Both the position numbers and the translations under genes were made by a program. From the NCBI RefSeq assembly GCF_022346885.1, contig NZ_JAKRNK010000012.1, positions 1 to 64,000 on the forward strand: DNA of 64,000 bases, given 5' to 3'. Position 1 is the stretch's first letter. Each line of letters begins with the position of its first letter. A model generated the notes under the pieces. That model saw only the letters and a program-made list of their open reading frames with translations, ran no database searches and had not been told where the DNA came from. The stretch is from Paenibacillus sp. ACRRX. Lineage in GTDB: Bacteria > Bacillota > Bacilli > Paenibacillales > Paenibacillaceae. Below, piece by piece: positions 15,770 to 24,977 of the stretch.

Positions 15770-16755
15770 TACACCGCCTCCAAATCCACTGAAACCTTGT
15801 GTATACCATTTGATACACTATGATTAGCAGATTTAATGACGTAACGTCCTTTTATTCCAGTGATAGGCTCATCTACAACCAATATGCGCCCCGCTCGAAC
15901 ATCATCATGCCCTAGCAGCTCAATAGAAACATCCTCAGTGATACGGTTTAGTTCAGACAGAATATTGCTGGCGATATTACGGGCCTGCGCTTCGTTTTTC
16001 TCGTCCACTGACACTACTTCGGTCAATTGGCCGTAACGGGCTATACTGGATGCGGACTTAATGGAAGCTAATACTTTACTGGATTCCTCATTGCTACTTA
16101 CAATAAGAATGTTATTTTTCATTTCCTCTATGCTTCTTGATCGGCTTGGACTGGAAATCATGGAAGTGATCGGTACTAATGGCGTGTTAGCGCTTAATCG
16201 CACTTTGGGATTAATGACAAGATCGGCCATCTTATTAATAGTTAATATGTCCTTATCCATCTCAATCCGGTACTTGTGTTTAGTCTCTTGTGTCGCTTGC
16301 TCTAAAATGTCTTTAATAATGTCACTTACCGTCATGTCTTTGTAAATCTTAGTTATGGCTGTCTTAATTGGAGCAATTTTATGCTTAACTCCGAACTTGT
16401 CAAGTAGCTTCTGAATTGCTTGACTAGCAGAAGCTTTCTTGAACTGTATTACCGTCTCATTTTTATTTAGATACCATGCGTAATCAAAACAAGTATAAGA
16501 CTTGCCGAACCGACCGGATACACTCTCACTAACAATCACAAAATGGCTGATTACCTTACCACTGTTGGACAAGACAATATGAGCGCCCATTTCTAAAATA
16601 TCGCGCTTGGCAAAATGCTGCGAATCGTTATAAGCGTAGTCAAAACTAAGTTCCACGCCAAGCGCATCAATATTACTTGACCAGGAAAGGTTGCCCACGA
16701 GCTGTGTAATGTTCTTTTGGGTTTTACCCTTTATCAGATATAGTTCGTGCATCAT
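15769..16755 (-). CDS. tail hub protein, XkdQ-like
   Basis: 328 residues of the XkdQ/gpD-like hub family, with a beta-rich N-terminal domain and a C-terminal OB-type region (GRILVVDEPITGIKGRYVIK). It probably forms the baseplate hub at the tail tip. Overlaps of 1-4 bp with its neighbours indicate coupled translation. Confidence 0.8.
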   Translation of the reverse strand: MMHELYLIKGKTQKNITQLVGNLSWSSNIDALGVELSFDYAYNDSQHFAKRDILEMGAHIVLSNSGKVISHFVIVSESVSGRFGKSYTCFDYAWYLNKNETVIQFKKASASQAIQKLLDKFGVKHKIAPIKTAITKIYKDMTVSDIIKDILEQATQETKHKYRIEMDKDILTINKMADLVINPKVRLSANTPLVPITSMISSPSRSRSIEEMKNNILIVSSNEESSKVLASIKSASSIARYGQLTEVVSVDEKNEAQARNIASNILSELNRITEDVSIELLGHDDVRAGRILVVDEPITGIKGRYVIKSANHSVSNGIHKVSVDLEAV

Positions 16756-17162
16756 GTCACCTTCGGGATAATAAATTCTTTGATTTCTAGCGTATATGGA
16801 ATGTCTCCAGCCCGATCCATTCCATATTCAAATTTTTCGATAGTACAGGCCATATTCAAAATCTCATTCGACTTGTTGTCCGTAACGATGATCCGAATGG
16901 GGACGCGATTATTAGCCCATTTGTTAAAAAGCCGAACACAGTCCCAACCGTTCTTTTGAACCTTTGCAAACTTGTATTTCCGATTGGGAAAAAAAGTGGA
17001 TATCGTTAGTGTTTTCAATCCGCGCATCCCAATCAGGTTTAACGGCCCGTTAATCGTGTCAAATTCTTCGTTTAGCCTGGGAATGCTAAACGCAAAATCT
17101 GGTGGAATAATGGGCAATGTCAGCCTCTCCCGCATATTGTTAGCACCAAATACAATGTCCAT
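16752..17162 (-). CDS. tail protein resembling the N-terminal domain of XkdP, without LysM
   Basis: 136 residues. The sequence matches in style the N-terminal domain of XkdP (LTLPIIPPDFAFSIPRLNEE.., KTLTISTFFP). The C-terminal LysM module found in longer relatives is absent. It lies between the tape measure and hub genes, as xkdP does. Confidence 0.75.
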   Translation of the reverse strand: MDIVFGANNMRERLTLPIIPPDFAFSIPRLNEEFDTINGPLNLIGMRGLKTLTISTFFPNRKYKFAKVQKNGWDCVRLFNKWANNRVPIRIIVTDNKSNEILNMACTIEKFEYGMDRAGDIPYTLEIKEFIIPKVT

Positions 17163-17174
17163 GTCAACCCCTCC

Positions 17175-18483
17175 TTACTGATTGCCTAACGCCAATGTCA
17201 GTTTACGGACAATGTGGTCGCCCATCTGGTTAGCAAACTGCTCATTACCTATCACATTGCCCTGCACTGTCACGTTAACGATAATACCGCCTTGACCGCT
17301 TAACATACGCTTGGATAGATCATGAGGGATAACCTTCGTCCCGTTAGGAAACTCTTTAATTTCGCCCCCATGTTCGTCCGTGCGGGCAAGTCCGCCTTTG
17401 AAGTAACCCGTTCCGGTTTTAAAGGCAGGAATCTTAGGGATGGAAACACCAAAGGTTTGACCGCCACCAGCCCATTCAGGCATCCAGTCAGGCACTTCAA
17501 AGCTGATACTGTTGAGTCCGTCAATTACTTTATTGATCATGTTAATGACGGCATTAATGGGCGTTTTGATAAAGCCTACGATACTAGTAAATGATCCTCT
17601 CACCTTTTCCCCTATGCCGCTAAAGGCATTAATTGTTGCTGTCCTGATGTTTGTCCATATGCCCGTAAGCCATGTCCATAACTCGGACGCCTTGGCTTTA
17701 ACTGTGTCCCAATTTTTCCATAGAAGCACTCCTGCGCCAACTACAGCTCCAATCGCAATCGCAATCCAACCGAATGGACTTGCAGACATCGCAACATTAA
17801 GCAGCGTCTGAGCCAATGTAAGTCCCGTTGTAGCTGCTGACCAGGCTTTATATAGTCCTGATACCACACCAACTACTTTTTGCGCTACAAACGCCGTTGT
17901 GAGACCTGCGACGACAGGTATCAACCAATTGGCATTATCCTTAGCAACTTGGATTGCCTCGGCAAATTTATCTATTACTTTTTTCCCAAAGCTAAAGGCA
18001 TCCTCAATTTTTGCTCTTATGTTCGGCATATTAGTCTTGACCCATGACGCAAATTCATTAACTTTTGGTAAAGCCTTCTCAGACAATGGCATGAACAAAC
18101 CGACTTCGATATCCCGCTTGATTCCCCTAAATGCAGAACCAATGTCGCTATATTTGGCATTAGCTATTTCGTTTATTGAATCCTTTGACATATCAAATTG
18201 AGACCTGGCGTTGCCCATTGCTTTTACAACGTCTTTTTCCAAATCCTCAAACTGGGTGCCAAACAAGCCAACGCCTATAGCGTTTTTTTGTACGGGATCT
18301 TTAATACTTGAGATAGATTGTACAATCTGTTTGAAAGCCGCTTGCGCCTTTGGGCCACCATTAGCGAATGTTTGAGACATTTTTTCTGCGTTAAAGCCTA
18401 ATGCTTTATATGCGTCAACGGACGTAGCAGACATATCCTTGGATCGGATATTGAACTCCTTAATTGCGTCCCCGACTTTATCA
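17175..18483 (-). CDS. tape measure protein, exon 2 (C-terminal part)
   Basis: 435 codons plus stop. Continues from exon 1 after removal of the intron at 18484-18753, restoring N-L-D-K-V-G across the junction. It contains hydrophobic segments (about exon residues 190-260) that tape measure proteins use for membrane passage of DNA, and a Gly-rich C-terminal end. As drawn in the DNA the open frame begins upstream inside the intron, so it could be miscalled as a separate 457-residue gene. The spliced protein is 671 residues, XkdO-like, and sets tail length. Confidence 0.88.
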
Positions 18484-18753
18484 CAAATTGTTCGGCAAGG
18501 TTCGCTAATCCCTGCCCGCCTTTTATTAAGGCAGCTCCATGTCTCCATGGACGTTCAGACTATATCAAAGACTCAATCGAGTCCCCTCCCATTTCCACGC
18601 GCTTGCGTGTACTCGGTGTTTCACCGATAGTCGTTGCACGTTCCCGTAAAAAAAAACGGGCTTCGCTCATGATTGCCCTCGTCTTGACGTTAGGGTTTCC
18701 CATGAATTAGAGAGGTTTCGATATGGCGTCACCGCCATAAAGCCCTGATTAAA
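18484..18753 (-). ncRNA. group I intron (td-like, IA2 architecture) in the tape measure gene
   Basis: 270 nt without an open frame for an endonuclease. Minus-strand core elements: P2 ATGGCG-GTGA-CGCCAT (18723-18738), P4/P5 GGGCAATC..GAAGCCC (18658-18678), P6 CCCGT..ACGGG (18643-18660), P7 GACTAT (18627-18632) with ATAGTC (18558-18563), P8 CGGTG/CACCG (18614-18626), and P9 CCATG-GAGA-CATGG (18537-18550). The 3' end GAACAATTTG resembles the T4 td intron end. The exon-1 end CCT faces an internal guide GGG near 18743-18745, giving the U-G pair at the 5' site. The terminal G is 18484. Confidence 0.9.
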
Positions 18754-19460
18754 AGGTTGAAGGCCCCGGCCTCAAGGCCTGAGCTAAATGTATCAAACAT
18801 CTGATTCGCACTAAAGCCAAGTGTCGCAAAGTGAGGGGCATATTCATTCGCTGAATCTATCAATTCATCTGATTTATTCAGTCCCTTTTGCGCTCCTTGG
18901 ACAAGCAAGTTGTAAGATTGAGCAGAGGTAATACCAAAGTTACGCATCATCGTGTCAGCAGCCTTGATGGACTGTGATACCTCTTCGCCAAACACATCCT
19001 TATACACGGCTGCTTGCTTCGTCGTCTCTCTCAGGGCCGCTCCTGTTTGTCCTGTGACCTGCTTTGCCGTAGACATGGATGCCGCTAAATCCGACCAACT
19101 TTCACCAATATTTTGCGCGTATAAGCTTTCTAAATCCTTCTTCATCACTGCGATTGCACCGTCTGTTGCTCCGGTCGTCGCTTTTAATGAGGCGAGCGAA
19201 GCATCCATGCCTTTAACAAAGTCTATACCAGCAGACAGGCCAACAGCCGTTCCCGCAAGCGCCCCAAATCCTACTGCCAACCCCGCCGCTGATTTAGCAG
19301 CAGAAGCAAACCCGCTAACCGCCGTTTGCCTAAAATTGCGAACACGGTTATCTAATATTCGCACTTGCCTTTGCGTTTCTTCGGTCTGTCCCGCTGCTCG
19401 TCTTAGCCCTGCGGTAAATCGGTCGCGAAGCTGCAATATGGTGTGTACAACACGTGCCAA
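18754..19460 (-). CDS. tape measure protein, exon 1 (N-terminal part)
   Basis: Encodes residues 1-235 and the first two bases of codon 236. The start is TTG at 19458-19460, with GGAGGGGGGAGG just upstream. The N-terminal region is a coiled-coil and Ala-rich helical domain, with the tape-measure signature FDTFSSGLEAGAFN at its end. Without splicing, translation would add eight residues (LLIRALWR) and stop in the intron. Confidence 0.88.
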
Positions 19461-19477
19461 TCGTTCCTCCCCCCTCC

Positions 19478-19648
19478 TTATTTCTGGAACATAGCCGCAT
19501 ATCTTGCGGCCTCTTCTTCATAGTGACGTTCCATAAAGAGCCTATAGGTTAATTTCTCAATCGCTGTTAGGTTCGACAACTTATCAGGATCGTGACCCCG
19601 CAACATCCAGAATTGTATGAGCTGCATGTCCGGATCACGCTTGATTAG
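19478..19648 (-). CDS. -1 frame extension of the tail assembly chaperone
   Basis: A 56-codon frame starting at CTA (19646-19648) that has no start of its own. It is reached by a -1 slip on A-AAA-AAC (19648-19654) at the end of the chaperone gene. It encodes LIKRDPDMQLIQFWMLRGHD and ends MFQK. Long-form chaperones (G-T in lambda) are made by exactly this kind of slip and recruit the tape measure protein. Confidence 0.75.
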   Translation of the reverse strand, partial: LIKRDPDMQLIQFWMLRGHDPDKLSNLTAIEKLTYRLFMERHYEEEAARYAAMFQK

Positions 19649-20034
19649 TTTTTTATGTTGTCCTCGAATTTGTCCATGTTCGACATACCCATAATTAACT
19701 CGCCGATTTTGATTCGTTCTTTCACATCCAAGAGTTTTTTAACAATATCTAAAGGGTCTAAAACGTCGCATTGCTCGTGCAGCTCAGGTGAACGGAACAG
19801 GGCAACAGAATGATAGATGAGAAATGAATAAGATTCCAGCACACTAGCTAACGTTTCATCTTTGAGCATATCTGCCCCCTTAATGATTATTTCTTCATCT
19901 GGTAGTGCGATAGTGATCCATCCACCTAACGATTCAACATAATGATCCATTTTGTTATTTTCTCGCTTTTGTTCTTTTTGCAGTTTGGCCGCTACTAAGT
20001 CGGCTAAGGTCAACTTCTTGTTGTCTTTTGTCAT
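19645..20034 (-). CDS. tail assembly chaperone, XkdN-like
   Basis: 129 residues resembling XkdN: a basic N-terminal helix, then a conserved region (DEEIIIKGADMLKDETLASV). It lies between tail tube and tape measure genes. The last codons are ATA AAA AAC TAA, forming a canonical slippery heptamer, so a minor longer product of about 185 residues is expected. Confidence 0.82.
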   Translation of the reverse strand: MTKDNKKLTLADLVAAKLQKEQKRENNKMDHYVESLGGWITIALPDEEIIIKGADMLKDETLASVLESYSFLIYHSVALFRSPELHEQCDVLDPLDIVKKLLDVKERIKIGELIMGMSNMDKFEDNIKN

Positions 20035-20082
20035 GGTTATTCCTCCATAAAGAGGGATGGCAGCCCATCCCCCATGAGTTTG

Positions 20083-20508
20083 TTAGATCATTTCAATGTA
20101 GTCGTAATCTGAGAATGTGAACGGCAACTCTTCTTCCACAATCGAGCGATTTTCGAACTTGGCTAAGTTGAACTCGGAAAACACAATATCTTTAATAACG
20201 GCCCGCTCCGATTTTCCTGTCTGCTTATTGGTCAACTTCGTCACGATCTTAATTTCTGGCATGACCCCTGTCTTAAACGCTTGAGCCATGATTTTAGCGC
20301 CGCGACTACTTGTTTTGAGTAGGGTTATTGTCCCCTCTCCCGTGCGTCCCATAAAGCGCTTGTACGTGTTGTAATCTCCGCAAAAGTTAATGTCCTCGAA
20401 CTCTCCTGTAACTTTAGCTTCAAGGGCCTTAACCTCTGCCCATTCTTCGCCGTTTACCCATACTGTACCGTCCGTACCGGACAGCACTTCATTTCCTCTA
20501 TTCGCCAT
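20083..20508 (-). CDS. tail tube protein, XkdM-like
   Basis: 141 residues of the DUF2001/XkdM tube family (GTDGTVWVNGEEWAEVKALE.., EGTITLLKTSSRGAKIMAQA). It forms the inner tube of the contractile tail. It is preceded by AGGAGGATTAAG and follows the sheath gene by 12 bp. Confidence 0.88.
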   Translation of the reverse strand: MANRGNEVLSGTDGTVWVNGEEWAEVKALEAKVTGEFEDINFCGDYNTYKRFMGRTGEGTITLLKTSSRGAKIMAQAFKTGVMPEIKIVTKLTNKQTGKSERAVIKDIVFSEFNLAKFENRSIVEEELPFTFSDYDYIEMI

Positions 20509-20520
20509 AGCTTAATCCTC

Positions 20521-21609
20521 CTATTCCATGTTGACCGTGAACGTAAAGTCTTCCATGGCGTCCAGAATCTTAACGCTGCCGCCCAGAAAGACATTACTTC
20601 GAAACGTCTTGATTCGCACGCTTGCGTCGTCCCAATCTTGGGCTTCGGCCTTGCCGCTCTCGATCCATGCCTTGCGTTGTGTCTCCACATCCACAAAACA
20701 CCTGTTATCATACTCAGGATCTAAAATATCCTCGGATGCCAAAATATCAAAATATGTGTTAATAGCACTAATGAACAGCACCTGATTGTCATACTTGTTT
20801 TTGTATTTTCCCAGGTAATCATTTTTAAAGGTGCTAAAGATATCTTCTTTTATCAGGTGAATTGTCTCGCAGACAATAATTTTTTTCATGTCCTCTGACT
20901 TACCATTTCCTAATGTTACTAGCGAGTTTACCGCCCTTCCGATCCGTACTGTATCCTCGTCATTGATTAACACCAGTTTGCCCGCATTGATAGCCGCTTC
21001 GACGTCTGTCGGCTCCTTGACGATAGACAACTCAGCTAATGGCTTATACGTACCCGATTGAGTCATTGGAAGACCCGCAAACACGCCTAGCAGCCTAGCG
21101 ACATATTTATCACCTGTGACTGTCTTACCATCTTGGTAAGTCACATCCTCATTAACAAAGTTAACTACCGACATGCTGTCAGGGCTGGTTGTGTTATATA
21201 CAACAGCCTTGATGTTCTTTTTATTGGCAGTCTCTTGCTCTTTTACATAAGCAACTAACGCCTGTTGATCCGCAACAGCCCCCTCCGCAAATCCAATCCA
21301 ATTGTATTTGCGAGAACCCAATGCCTTCACTGCATCTGCTGAAGCGGTCTTACTGTCTGGTTCGACCCTCACAACAATAACTTTGCTAGGTCCACCCTCA
21401 AATACGTCCTTGATGTACTTAGCATTGGCGATAGTGTACTTGGCTGCTTCCACTTCGGACGCCAGTTTGTACTCTTTTACCTCGAAGGTTGTATCCGTCT
21501 TATCCTTAACGATCAAGGCCACAATCCCCCGTGCGGATCGCGCTATGGCTGTTTGCGCCAACTGCTTAAATGTAATTTCTATCTTTGGTAATCCGATCAA
21601 CGCATTCAC
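20521..21609 (-). CDS. contractile tail sheath protein, XkdK-like
   Basis: 362 residues. The C-terminal sheath domain motif (KAEAQDWDDASVRIKTFRSN..GGSVKILDAMEDFTF) is typical of XkdK-like tail sheaths. Presence of a sheath plus tube gene shows a myovirus-type contractile tail. It overlaps the upstream gene by 4 bp. Confidence 0.9.
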   Translation of the reverse strand: MNALIGLPKIEITFKQLAQTAIARSARGIVALIVKDKTDTTFEVKEYKLASEVEAAKYTIANAKYIKDVFEGGPSKVIVVRVEPDSKTASADAVKALGSRKYNWIGFAEGAVADQQALVAYVKEQETANKKNIKAVVYNTTSPDSMSVVNFVNEDVTYQDGKTVTGDKYVARLLGVFAGLPMTQSGTYKPLAELSIVKEPTDVEAAINAGKLVLINDEDTVRIGRAVNSLVTLGNGKSEDMKKIIVCETIHLIKEDIFSTFKNDYLGKYKNKYDNQVLFISAINTYFDILASEDILDPEYDNRCFVDVETQRKAWIESGKAEAQDWDDASVRIKTFRSNVFLGGSVKILDAMEDFTFTVNME

Positions 21610-22043
21610 CCCTTGTAGTGTAATTCTTCCATGTATTCAAGTGCGGCATCATCACTATCACTAGAACCAATCTCAGTGTAAACAATGTCAAAACTGAGCT
21701 GGAGAACACCATCCGTCTTAGATGCTGACAGCTCACCCATATACAGCCGAACATTATCGTTTAGCACCAGCTCATCCATGAACGCATCTTCAAGTTTTTC
21801 CTGTACTTCTAACATCTCAATTTTGTGTTGATATCTATCGGTTGGAAAAAAGTAAATGATGCAACTAATGCTGCGGTCTATGCGCCTAGTGCTTTGCTGC
21901 TGCCTTTTGCTACTGTTGAAATCCACAAAAAAAGAGGGCCTTGCGAAGCCCTCACTAATGTCTGTAGAGTTGATAACGATGTCAGGAAATACAGTCTTTA
22001 GTTTTTTATTGATAGCTATAGCAATGTCTTTAAGTGAGAGCAA
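21606..22043 (-). CDS. tail completion/terminator-like phage protein
   Basis: 145 residues. Position between the gp10-type neck gene and sheath, plus the sequence (PSFFVDFNSSKRQQQSTRRI.., IVYTEIG), suggests the small tail terminator family of Bacillus myovirus-like prophages (DUF6838 type). The function is inferred mainly from order. Confidence 0.65.
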   Translation of the reverse strand: MLSLKDIAIAINKKLKTVFPDIVINSTDISEGFARPSFFVDFNSSKRQQQSTRRIDRSISCIIYFFPTDRYQHKIEMLEVQEKLEDAFMDELVLNDNVRLYMGELSASKTDGVLQLSFDIVYTEIGSSDSDDAALEYMEELHYKG

Positions 22044-22472
22044 CTAACCCAACCCCTCCTCCAGCAAGTCAGTTACAAACTGCTCACAATTTTTTGTAAA
22101 CTCATCTTGAAATTCGGCGGCAGCTTGCTTAAAAATGAATTTCCCACGTTCAAATCCATGTTCTGATCCATCCTTGCCGACGATCCTATGACCTTGCTCA
22201 ATTAAGTGGCTATGAGGCATAGAATTATATACCCGTACGCTGGTGTCTTGCCCTGCAAATTTGTAGACCTTGCCCCGCTTGATTCCTTTAAGGTAAAAGC
22301 CTGTCTTTTTTTTAACCTTCTGCTTGGCTTTCTTCGTTGTTGCTCTTTTCAGCTTAGTACCTTGATCCCTCAGAAATTTCCGTGTTTCGCGTGGATATTT
22401 TTTTGATGCAGTCCGCATGAGCTGCTTGGACAGTTCGTCCAGCTCCCCGAAATCGATTCCGTCACGGTTCAT
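22044..22472 (-). CDS. HK97 gp10-like neck protein (XkdI-like)
   Basis: 142 residues. Basic N-terminal half (KKAKQKVKKKTGFYLKGIKR) and the PHSHLIEQGHRIV motif are typical of the HK97 gp10 family of head-tail joining proteins. It overlaps the head closure gene by 4 bp. Confidence 0.82.
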   Translation of the reverse strand: MNRDGIDFGELDELSKQLMRTASKKYPRETRKFLRDQGTKLKRATTKKAKQKVKKKTGFYLKGIKRGKVYKFAGQDTSVRVYNSMPHSHLIEQGHRIVGKDGSEHGFERGKFIFKQAAAEFQDEFTKNCEQFVTDLLEEGLG

Positions 22473-22798
22473 CCAACCACCTCTTCAACAAAGATTTCAA
22501 GCGATTCATTACGAAAATACGGGTTAAGGATATATTTGATATCAAAACGCTGCACTCCAAATTGGAGCCACATATCAGGTTTAATGTCTTTGCCCGATCC
22601 ATAGCGCATTTTGATTTTATGAGTACATTTGCTAATGATTGTGTCAGCTTGAGCACGTTGCATCGTACCTGTTTGGGGTATGATTTCGCACCATACGTCA
22701 CGCATTCTTTTTGGTTTAATAGAAGTTTCTAATAACTCATTAATAGAATCGACATTCCCCCACAACTCCATACGATGCCGCATCTTACCAGCATCCAT
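22469..22798 (-). CDS. phage head closure protein (SPP1 gp16 type)
   Basis: 109 residues. It has the signature start MDAGKMRHRMELW and the WCEIIPQTGTMQRAQADTII stretch of head-tail adaptor family proteins. It closes the head after packaging. It overlaps the gp10-like gene. Confidence 0.82.
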   Translation of the reverse strand: MDAGKMRHRMELWGNVDSINELLETSIKPKRMRDVWCEIIPQTGTMQRAQADTIISKCTHKIKMRYGSGKDIKPDMWLQFGVQRFDIKYILNPYFRNESLEIFVEEVVG

Positions 22799-22799
22799 A

Positions 22800-23060
22800 C
22801 TAAAAACCTTCTTTCAATTTGGGAATGATATGATTAAAAACGTCGTTGTACCCATCCAACTTATCGTTAGGGTTGCGGTTTTCATAATGCATCGCGACGT
22901 GTAGGATTACAGCAAGTTTATATAACGCTCCTGTAGTCACGGCAACCCCAGACTTACTAAGACTTTCTTTTGCAGCCTCCATCAATAGTGAAAGCGTTAA
23001 ATCGTCATCATCGCCCTCGATACGCAAATATTCTTTTACTTCTGATATTGTAGGCTCCAC
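22800..23060 (-). CDS. head-tail connector protein (gp6-like)
   Basis: About 86 residues: EPTISEVKEYLRIEGDDDD then two helices, as in HK97 gp6-type adaptors. I chose the GTG at 23058-23060 because AAGGGAG lies 6 nt upstream. Longer starts would read through the terminator-like hairpin at 23089-23111. Confidence 0.78.
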   Translation of the reverse strand: MEPTISEVKEYLRIEGDDDDLTLSLLMEAAKESLSKSGVAVTTGALYKLAVILHVAMHYENRNPNDKLDGYNDVFNHIIPKLKEGF

Positions 23061-23088
23061 AATGCGCTCCCTTCTGGATGAATAAAAA

Positions 23089-23111
23089 GGGACTAACACA
23101 TTGTTAGTCCC
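23089..23111 (-). terminator. terminator-like hairpin after the major capsid gene
   Basis: A 9-bp perfect stem GGGACTAAC/GTTAGTCCC with a 5-nt loop, then TTTTTATT on the minus strand. It lies inside the late operon, so it probably attenuates downstream genes and raises capsid message relative to them. Confidence 0.75.
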
Positions 23112-23120
23112 TCCGGTTGA

Positions 23121-24341
23121 TTATTTCGTAGTGAATCCCCAATAGGTAAATGTCTCTTTCGCAAACATAGGAGTACCACCACTGTAAACCTTTCCTCGCC
23201 ACATGGTTTCGTCTTTACCGAATGTATCGTCTCCAACACTAGAAGATTCTATAACGATTTCCTGCGACTCATTTACGATATATTGATTAATGTCACCAAA
23301 CAAAATATCGTCTTCCACCATTGCCGTCGTAAAGATGACCGTATGTCCATCTAGTACAAACTGAGTCTTTCCGTTCCCTGTAATTACAGGGATTGAAGTT
23401 GTGATCGGCAAACCTGCGGCATCCGTCATTTTCCGAAAACGATTGAAGAAGGTTTTACGACGCATGATAAAAATGCCTTCGTCACCATATGGGCTATCAA
23501 CTTCTCCTTCAATGTCCATGAGTTTACCCCAATTCATTTCTGTATAAGTTTTCTTGGCAGATGGTGCAGCGGTGATAGATGGAATAATCCCTTTAAAAGA
23601 TCCATCTACCCCATCGCCATTCAGCACAGCGTTATCCAAATACACGCCAAGGTATTTCCCCATTTCAGTTGCTAAATAATTTTCAAGTGCTGAGATACTG
23701 TTTTTGAGTAGTAAGTTCTTTATTTTAATAGTTGCGACAATCGCTGACTGACCAATCCTAGCCTCGGTAAAAGAAAAGTTTAACTTAACCGTACCATCGG
23801 GATTGATCTCAGGAGCACCAGCCGTTCCCACTGGTAAAGCTACATCGCCAGTGAATCCGTATTTTGTAACTGCTGCGTATAGTTGGCCGTACTTTGATAT
23901 AACAGATTTAATTACATCTAGCGTAGTTTGTGGCACTAAAAAAGCAGCGCCACTTGTGACGCTGCCACCATTCATGTCTGTAATTGATCTCTTACCCATT
24001 TCCATGACTTCGGCATCATCCGTAGAGACGGCGCGATTGATGTAACTGCGGAAGAATGCGTCACGATATTGGGTAGAACTGCGGAAGTTCTCTTGTGTAA
24101 GTTCATTGGTCTTCATTTGGTGCAATCCCCCTCGGTGATTAGGCTCTGGCGCATCAACTAATTCCTCGTTTATTTCGTCGATTCGCTCCGATAAACTTCG
24201 TAATTCATCGGCTGCCGCATTCATATCCTCCTTTGACATGCTGCGATGGTTTTTAGCCTTTTCTTTAAGTGCTAACCTTTTTTGCTCAAGCTCTGATTTT
24301 TCGCGTTTCAATTCTGCTGCTTGCTTCTGTGTTAATTTCAT
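23121..24341 (-). CDS. major capsid protein, HK97 family
   Basis: 406 residues. An N-terminal charged coiled-coil delta domain (about 1-75) is followed by the HK97 fold with GKRSITDMNGGSVTSGAAFL and a C-terminal region (DETMWRGKVYSGGTPMFAKE). It follows the prohead protease, which probably removes the delta domain. Confidence 0.92.
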   Translation of the reverse strand: MKLTQKQAAELKREKSELEQKRLALKEKAKNHRSMSKEDMNAAADELRSLSERIDEINEELVDAPEPNHRGGLHQMKTNELTQENFRSSTQYRDAFFRSYINRAVSTDDAEVMEMGKRSITDMNGGSVTSGAAFLVPQTTLDVIKSVISKYGQLYAAVTKYGFTGDVALPVGTAGAPEINPDGTVKLNFSFTEARIGQSAIVATIKIKNLLLKNSISALENYLATEMGKYLGVYLDNAVLNGDGVDGSFKGIIPSITAAPSAKKTYTEMNWGKLMDIEGEVDSPYGDEGIFIMRRKTFFNRFRKMTDAAGLPITTSIPVITGNGKTQFVLDGHTVIFTTAMVEDDILFGDINQYIVNESQEIVIESSSVGDDTFGKDETMWRGKVYSGGTPMFAKETFTYWGFTTK

Positions 24342-24356
24342 AATCCATTCATCTCC

Positions 24357-24977
24357 TTATAATTGACTCATTAAATTAGCGAGCGCTTCTTTTTCATCAT
24401 CATCTATAGCCTCGATCTGTTCCTCAACATTCTCAGCCACAATAACCGTTTCATCGTAAGCAGGGAATGTAACTAAACTCACTTCAAATACCTGGTTAAT
24501 TTTCAGGATGACATCAATTTTGTTTTCCCAATCTGTAGCAATCACAGCGTTATTATCGAACCAAAACGACATACCATCTATGATTTCCCGCTCCACACGA
24601 TCAAAAGCATAATCATCAATCCATGTATCACCCAATGTAACCTCAACAAACAATCCTACATCGTCAATTTCTGCTCGCATATTTTTACCAACGCGCCCTA
24701 GTACCCATGTCGTATTATGATCCAGCAGAATGACAAGCCTTGAGAAGTCAACGCCCTCCAACGCTTTCTTGTCCACCTTTTCTATCCACTGGCTGGATAC
24801 CCACGGTTTGCCTGGTACATCAAATAAGATCGGATAACCTCGTAACCGTCGAATGACCTTTCCATCTACTTCATCTGATACAGCCCTGAAACCTGTACCC
24901 TTACTTTCGAAATTTACTTTCCGTTTTTCTTGAGCCGCAAGCGGCGACTTTTTAACCGTCGTCTCCATCTGTCTCAC
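24357..24977 (-). CDS. HK97-family prohead protease
   Basis: 206 residues. It has the FSRLVILLDHNTTWVLGRV region with the catalytic His and the FEVSLVTFPAY Ser region of U35-type proteases. It cleaves the capsid delta domain. The start overlaps the portal gene end by 26 bp, and an inner ATG three codons later is also possible. Confidence 0.88.
   Translation of the reverse strand: MRQMETTVKKSPLAAQEKRKVNFESKGTGFRAVSDEVDGKVIRRLRGYPILFDVPGKPWVSSQWIEKVDKKALEGVDFSRLVILLDHNTTWVLGRVGKNMRAEIDDVGLFVEVTLGDTWIDDYAFDRVEREIIDGMSFWFDNNAVIATDWENKIDVILKINQVFEVSLVTFPAYDETVIVAENVEEQIEAIDDDEKEALANLMSQL

Noticed and set aside
17175-19460. Tape measure gene as a pseudogene or two separate genes
   Set aside because: The gap contains a complete group I intron core and the halves join precisely in frame at the predicted splice sites.
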